DNA of 64,000 nt, taken from positions 434,001 to 498,000 of the forward strand of contig JBFWNG010000001.1 in NCBI GenBank assembly GCA_050251195.1, given 5' to 3'. Positions 59,975 through 64,000 of the stretch are shown one piece after another (the first letter of the stretch is position 1; every line of letters starts with the position of its first letter). Position numbers and translations under genes: made by a program. The DNA is from JBFWNG01 sp050251195. Lineage in GTDB: Bacteria; Bdellovibrionota_B; Oligoflexia; Oligoflexales; Oligoflexaceae. The notes beneath the pieces are model-generated. The model was not told where the DNA came from. It worked only from the letters and a program-made list of their open reading frames with translations, and searched no databases.

Positions 59975-61108
59975 ATGCAACCACTTTCACAACTATCAGA
60001 CGCCGTCATCACTGATCACATCAGAAGGCTCGCATCGCGCGATCGTTCGAACCTTGTACAATTTCTCGAGTACCTTTCCGAAGTGGACGAGCGACGCTTG
60101 TATGCTCCGGAGGGATTTCCATCATTGTTTTGCTTCTGTATCTCTGTATTGAGATTAAGCGAATCCGAAAGTTCGCTTAGAATACGAGCTTGTCGGTTGT
60201 TGCGGCAGCATGCGGAGTTGAAGGGGTATCTTGTTTCGGGCCGTATTAGTCTAGCCACAATTCGAGTGATCGCGCGGCATGTTAACGAGAAGAATGCTGC
60301 TACCATATTCGAGCTGGTAGCCGGTAAACCTGTACGGAAGGTCGAAAAAATAGTTGCTGGCTTCGCGCCAAAGGCAGACGTACCCGACCAAATACGAAGG
60401 CTTCCCACTCAAGTATCTACTTCGGTATCGCAGGAGGCTCCTTCCGCTGCAGAGTTGCCGTTTGCCGGCGACATTGTACCGAATCCAGATGTGGTTTCGA
60501 TTGCGACGATGAGGAAACCAGACAAGACCGAGTATCTTAGTGACACACGTATCAGCATTAAATTTAGTGCCAACGAAAATCTGGATGCTAAGATTCGAAG
60601 AGTCAAAGAACTAGCTCGTAAGCGTTGTCCGGAGGGAAACCTTGAAGAGCTTTTTGATATGTTGTGCGAAGAGTTTCTTGATCGGTACGATCCTGAGCGC
60701 AAGGCAAAGCGGAAGGAGAAGGAAAAGGAGAAGTTGGTCGAAGAAACAAGCGATCCCGCCAAAAAGGCTTTGATAAGTGGGGATGCGAATAAGAAACGTT
60801 ATATCCCTCAGGCGATAAAACGTATTGTCTGGAAGCGCGATGAAGGTCAATGTACTTTTCAGACAAAAGAAGGACATCGCTGTGAGGAAAGGCGCCGCCT
60901 CGAATACGACCATAAAAAGGCGTTTGCTCAGGGCGGCAGTTCGACGGATCCTCATAACATCAGGCTATTGTGTCGTGCCCACAACCGTCTTTTGGCCGAG
61001 TACGCTTTTGGAAGAAGTTTTATAGCGGGGAAGATACTAGACCTTCAGGTTTTCAAGGAAGAAAGAATCTCATCGTGGAGATTCCCAACGCGCCTTCGGC
61101 GCTGCTGA
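59975..61108 (+). CDS. HNH endonuclease
   Basis: A 377-residue protein. The N-terminal 130 residues are helical and resemble DUF222-like regions of multi-copy HNH proteins (SDAVITDHIRRLASRDRS, FPSLFCFCISVLRLSES). A Lys/Glu-rich linker (240-275) leads to the C-terminal nuclease: CTFQTKEGHRC gives one Cys pair, LEYDHKKAFAQGG has His313, PHNIRLLC has Asn328 and Cys333, and RAHN has His336. A perfect AAGGAGGT lies upstream of the ATG. It is bracketed by direct repeats at 59724 and 61261, consistent with a mobile origin. The last 10 residues may be read-through into flanking sequence. Confidence 0.85.
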   Translation: MQPLSQLSDAVITDHIRRLASRDRSNLVQFLEYLSEVDERRLYAPEGFPSLFCFCISVLRLSESESSLRIRACRLLRQHAELKGYLVSGRISLATIRVIARHVNEKNAATIFELVAGKPVRKVEKIVAGFAPKADVPDQIRRLPTQVSTSVSQEAPSAAELPFAGDIVPNPDVVSIATMRKPDKTEYLSDTRISIKFSANENLDAKIRRVKELARKRCPEGNLEELFDMLCEEFLDRYDPERKAKRKEKEKEKLVEETSDPAKKALISGDANKKRYIPQAIKRIVWKRDEGQCTFQTKEGHRCEERRRLEYDHKKAFAQGGSSTDPHNIRLLCRAHNRLLAEYAFGRSFIAGKILDLQVFKEERISSWRFPTRLRRC

Positions 61109-61260
61109 TAACGAATCCTATTCCGAGCGTTGAGACTGAGTAAATCCTTTGGCGTTGGTGTGACTTTTTCTTTAGGGTTGGGCTGCGGAGATGGGAGGTC
61201 TTGTGCACGCTAAACGTGTGTCGGATCCTGAAAAGTTGGTTGCGTACCGCGGCCATAACA

Positions 61261-61291
61261 GCTCGCGCGAGCGGTAGAAGTCGGGACATTC
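61261..61291. repeat. direct repeat right of the HNH gene
   Basis: GCTCGCGCGAGCGGTAGAAG then TCGGGACATTC repeats 59724-59754 about 1.5 kb away, in the same orientation. It ends 13 bases from the yqgE stop codon. Confidence 0.65.
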
Positions 61292-61303
61292 ATATACAGA
61301 AAC

Positions 61304-62089
61304 TTAATGTAAATAGGGCGAGGAGGTTGAATCCATAAGCGATGTGGGGTCTACGCCTACGGAGCTTAAGCACTTGTCCCATAGGTTTTGCCATGGCGTG
61401 TTGAATATCAAATCCAAATCTAATGGAACTTCCAACCAGGCGCCTTGACGGATCTCGTCTTCGAGTTGACGGGCGCCCCAACCTGCGTGACCCACGATAA
61501 AGCGGTAGGGATACAAGACTGGGATCTTTTCTTTGCGTTCTTCTGCCGGGATGGATTCGAACAGCTTGCCGTAGTTCGCCAGTTCTTCCAGAGCGCCTTC
61601 GCTGGAGCTGAGGGCAAAGCTTGTGCGGGAGGAGATCTCCGATGCGCCTTCGACACTGGTAATAACGGACTTGCTTTCGGCGCCGGGAACTGACTGTCCA
61701 ACGGCGTTGGGGGCTGAAGCTGGCTGTTCTTTGGCGCTATGAATATATGGGCTTTCGGATAGCCCTTCCGTATTGGGGTAGGACTGCTTTTCGGCTTTGG
61801 TACTAGGCTTTCCGCCGGCATTGGAAATAATCGAATTCCGGGCGTGCAGGACAAGGCCGCTTTGCGTGCCTACCGGACCGCCGACCCAGGCGGCGACGGA
61901 GTCGGGGATGTCGTATTTTTGATTTTCTATAATGTTTCTGACGGGATAGGGCGAAGGTCGGTTAATGATGAAGCCCAGGGCGCCATCTTTATTGTGTTCG
62001 ACGAGAAGTACCACTGATTTGAAGAAGTTAGGGTCGTACAGCTTGGGAAGCGCAACCAAAATAAGCGGTGTTGTGACGTCATGGGGCAT
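61304..62089 (-). CDS. YqgE/AlgH family protein with a large internal insertion
   Basis: A 261-residue protein of the YqgE/AlgH family (normally near 185 residues), whose function is unsettled. Conserved parts are present: PLILVALPKLYDPNFFKSVV, VEHNKDGALGFIINRP, WVGGPV, FIVGHAGWGARQLEDEI and GAWLEVP. Between about residues 88 and 152 there is an extra Ser/Ala/Glu-rich segment of about 65 residues without strong structure (KPSTKAEKQSYPNTEGLS). It keeps the frame open and separates the GLVLH strand from the SRTSFALSSSEGALEEL helix, so it should form an exposed loop. The ATG at 62089 has only a weak AAAGAG upstream. Confidence 0.85.
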   Translation of the reverse strand: MPHDVTTPLILVALPKLYDPNFFKSVVLLVEHNKDGALGFIINRPSPYPVRNIIENQKYDIPDSVAAWVGGPVGTQSGLVLHARNSIISNAGGKPSTKAEKQSYPNTEGLSESPYIHSAKEQPASAPNAVGQSVPGAESKSVITSVEGASEISSRTSFALSSSEGALEELANYGKLFESIPAEERKEKIPVLYPYRFIVGHAGWGARQLEDEIRQGAWLEVPLDLDLIFNTPWQNLWDKCLSSVGVDPTSLMDSTSSPYLH

Positions 62090-62224
62090 AATGTTTCTCT
62101 TTATTAGTCCGATTGTATCTTATCAACCAACCAATGCAAAGGTGGTTTCGGGTCGTTTTTGACACGATTCTACCGTTTTTTTTTCGAATTACCGGTTTTT
62201 CTATGTTTGTAAGGATTTGTAATT

Positions 62225-62374
62225 ATGAGTCTTTTTGAATTGATTGTCCCGTTGTTAAAGAGTGCCGGAAGACCAGCCGACAAGTTAAATACCCAACGGG
62301 TTTTGCCAAACCTAGCAAAGTTAGACAATGGCCAAATCTTAAGAGGGAAACGGCCAACTTGGAGGCACCGATGA
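62225..62374 (+). CDS. small ORF coupled to the heme-c-type gene, 49 residues
   Basis: The frame starts at an ATG 9 bases after AAGGA and encodes SLFELIVPLLKSAGRPADK followed by a basic tail. Its TGA overlaps the ATG of the next gene (ATGA), which suggests translational coupling. No signal peptide is present and no family is recognised; it may be a leader peptide rather than a functional protein. Confidence 0.35.
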   Translation: MSLFELIVPLLKSAGRPADKLNTQRVLPNLAKLDNGQILRGKRPTWRHR

Positions 62375-63528
62375 TAAAAGTCAATTTAAGCAGAGGATTA
62401 GTTCCCCTATGGTTGCTCGCAAGCACCTATGCATTCGGGGGCAGCGCCGAGAAGTGCTACAAAATGCACAACCGGCTCACAGGAGTTCCGCCAACATCAG
62501 CCCAGCTTCAGGCATGCGTTAGCTTAGTGGACGCAGGTAAAGCGGAAGAAGCGGCAGGAGCGATGGTTGAAGAGGATCTGTTCTATAACGATACGCTTCG
62601 TTATATGTTCAGCCCATGGACCAACGAAAACGGCGACAAACTGGTTCCATTGACCGACTTTAGCGCAACCGCTATCGGCATGGTACGTGACGACGTTGAC
62701 TGGAGACAATTCCTTCAAGGTGATTTGGTTTATACTTGCGAAGGCGCTGCAGGCCTAACTGCTCCTTCTCTAACAGACAATACTCACTATGAAGAATGCG
62801 GCGCACAGCCTCTGAAAACAGCGCTGCTTCAAAAGCAACAAACCGTTTTGAACCCAGCATTGGCGGGTCAAACAACGGTTCCAGCAGGTGTTTATACAAC
62901 TCGCGGTTTTGCTGAAGCGTATTACATTGCAGGTACCAACCGAGCTGCGATCCGTTTTTCTCTGATGAACTTCATGTGCGAAGACATTGACGCGTTCCAC
63001 GATACGTCGATCGCAGACTTCCGAGTTCGCCAAGACGTAGATAGAATTCCTGGTGGCTCTTCCAAGACCTTTATCAACGAATGCAAAGGTTGTCACTCAG
63101 GTATGGACCCATTGGCCGGCGCGTTCGCGCACCTCGATTGGGATGAAGATAACTTGCAAATGGTCTTCGCTCCCGATTCAGTTGTGCCCAAGTTTTTCAA
63201 CAACGCCGACGTTTTCCCAGACGGCTACGTCACCAAGTCTGACGAATGGATGAACTTCTGGACCAAAGGTCACAACGCTCGCGTAGGCTGGCCAGTGGCA
63301 AGCGAAGGCGAAGTGCTTCGCGGTAACGGACCAAAGTCACTCGGCAAGATGTTTTCTGAAACACAACAGTATTCATCATGTATGGCTAAGACTGTTTACA
63401 AAACAGTGTGTATGCAAGATCAAAAGTTGGATGAGGCCGGTGTTCAAGAGTTGAGCAAAGCTTTCGCGGCAAGTGGTTACAAAGTGAAGACACTTTTCAA
63501 AAAAGCAGCAGCTTCTTGCATGGAATAA
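62371..63528 (+). CDS. secreted heme-c-type protein (DUF1588/DUF1585-like)
   Basis: A 385-residue protein with a signal peptide (LVPLWLLASTYAFG) and a single heme c-binding motif CKGCH (238-242) followed by SGMDPLAGAFAHLDWDED. MDPLAGAF after the heme motif and RFSLMNFMCEDI before it are hallmarks of the DUF1588/DUF1585-type cytochromes known from planctomycetes, myxobacteria and Bdellovibrionota. About ten further Cys are present in the mature part. A role in extracytoplasmic electron transfer is likely. GGAGG 6 bases upstream supports the ATG at 62371. The lipoprotein at 63570 follows. Confidence 0.82.
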   Translation: MIKVNLSRGLVPLWLLASTYAFGGSAEKCYKMHNRLTGVPPTSAQLQACVSLVDAGKAEEAAGAMVEEDLFYNDTLRYMFSPWTNENGDKLVPLTDFSATAIGMVRDDVDWRQFLQGDLVYTCEGAAGLTAPSLTDNTHYEECGAQPLKTALLQKQQTVLNPALAGQTTVPAGVYTTRGFAEAYYIAGTNRAAIRFSLMNFMCEDIDAFHDTSIADFRVRQDVDRIPGGSSKTFINECKGCHSGMDPLAGAFAHLDWDEDNLQMVFAPDSVVPKFFNNADVFPDGYVTKSDEWMNFWTKGHNARVGWPVASEGEVLRGNGPKSLGKMFSETQQYSSCMAKTVYKTVCMQDQKLDEAGVQELSKAFAASGYKVKTLFKKAAASCME

Positions 63529-63569
63529 AGAACAATAACAACATCATCAAGCTTTAATTGAGGGATCAT

Positions 63570-64000
63570 ATGATAAAAACAGGGATAAAAATACTATCGA
63601 TCGTCTTATTCGGTAGCTTATTTCTAGACGCATGTTCGCAGAAGTCAAATAAAAGGACTCGAGGATCATCTGGCGAGTTAGAGAGCGATGATTCCGTTGC
63701 GGGCGAAGAAGGTCCAAACGGGCCGGTATTAAGCGAAGAAGAATTGGTAAACTTCCAAGCTAAAGACGGTATTAAATCAGGTACCCAGCTCTATAATACT
63801 TACTTAACTGTTACCGGCGTTGCTGGAACAGCGACATTCCCAGACGGCGTTGATCAAGACGGTGCTCCAGTGACCAAGGCGATTCAAGATCTCTATAGCG
63901 CTGACCTTTCAACGGCACTGCCTTTGGGTAACAGAATACAAAACTTTAACGCAGGTAACCAAAGCGCAATCATAAAACTTGCCGTTGCGGTATGCCATGT
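63570..64000 (+). CDS. lipoprotein, 5' part, cut by the window end
   Basis: The frame runs from an ATG with GAGGG upstream to the last base of the window without a stop. The signal sequence ends in a lipobox-like FLDAC (Cys near 22), followed by an Arg/Ser/Glu-rich linker and LSEEELVNFQAKDG. The visible 143 residues contain VAVCH at the very end, which could start a further Cys-x-x-Cys-His heme site beyond the window. It lies 41 bases after the heme-c-type gene and is probably its operon partner. Confidence 0.75.
   Translation, partial: MIKTGIKILSIVLFGSLFLDACSQKSNKRTRGSSGELESDDSVAGEEGPNGPVLSEEELVNFQAKDGIKSGTQLYNTYLTVTGVAGTATFPDGVDQDGAPVTKAIQDLYSADLSTALPLGNRIQNFNAGNQSAIIKLAVAVCH

Noticed and set aside
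61053..61289. Minus-strand frame of 78 codons overlapping the end of the HNH gene.
   Set aside because: It overlaps HNH coding sequence and begins in the direct repeat; no ribosome binding site.

Overview
The window reads as a chromosomal segment of a Gram-negative bacterium, most plausibly a Bdellovibrionota/Oligoflexia-type lineage; that placement is inferred from protein content, not from a marker gene. Supporting signs are the very many lipoproteins and secreted proteins of unknown function, Pal, an LpxL-type acyltransferase, an MlaF-like ATPase, YqgE, a DUF1588-type CxxCH protein, a fused alpha/beta 2-oxoacid dehydrogenase E1, a lysine-rich histone H1-like protein, an HNH endonuclease of a commonly multi-copy type, and several families of short dispersed palindromic repeats. 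No rRNA, tRNA, CRISPR array or complete insertion sequence was seen.

Layout. 1-10.4 kb: a partial kelch-like protein, a large inverted REP-like repeat, an aromatic amino acid hydroxylase, pyrF-pyrE with an M28/glutaminyl-cyclase-like lipoprotein, lgt, a sensor histidine kinase, udp and hemH. 10.4-23.2 kb: repeats, pal, a vWA lipoprotein, pta, an EAL-domain protein, an SDR, the E1 fusion, mutS2, prepilin peptidase and a GGDEF cyclase. 23.3-26.8 kb: a tightly packed run of thioesterase, DUF4105 membrane protein, sigma-like protein with a C-terminal membrane helix and a secreted protein. 27-31.5 kb: secreted proteins and lipoproteins and a periplasmic cyclophilin. 31.5-43.2 kb: membrane pyrophosphatase, tandem repeats, histone-like protein, a large coiled-coil protein, pyrD, an HD phosphohydrolase, FmdB, an HU/IHF protein, and accA-aroA-cmk. 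43.3-53.4 kb: a lipoprotein with an ADP-ribosyltransferase signature, an HTH/coiled-coil protein, an HDAC-like deacetylase with hemD, an ABC ATPase-LpxL-HAD-lipoprotein run, and an XRE regulator. 53.5-64 kb: small and secreted proteins, a uridine-kinase-like protein, a 913-residue modular surface lipoprotein, a cupin, an HNH endonuclease between direct repeats, YqgE with a large insertion, and a heme-c-type protein followed by a lipoprotein cut by the window end.

Functional themes. Housekeeping metabolism includes pyrimidine synthesis and salvage (pyrE, pyrF, pyrD, udp, cmk), tetrapyrrole synthesis (hemH, hemD), fatty-acid and aromatic synthesis (accA, aroA) and acetyl-phosphate metabolism (pta). 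Envelope biogenesis is served by lgt, pal, LpxL, MlaF-like ATPase and prepilin peptidase; Lgt would lipidate the many lipoproteins. One predicted cyclic-di-GMP synthase and one predicted phosphodiesterase lie about 9 kb apart. The most unusual items are the ADP-ribosyltransferase lipoprotein, the membrane-tethered sigma-like protein, the modular surface lipoprotein, the HNH gene bracketed by direct repeats, and the dispersed repeats, one of which sits in frame inside a gene.
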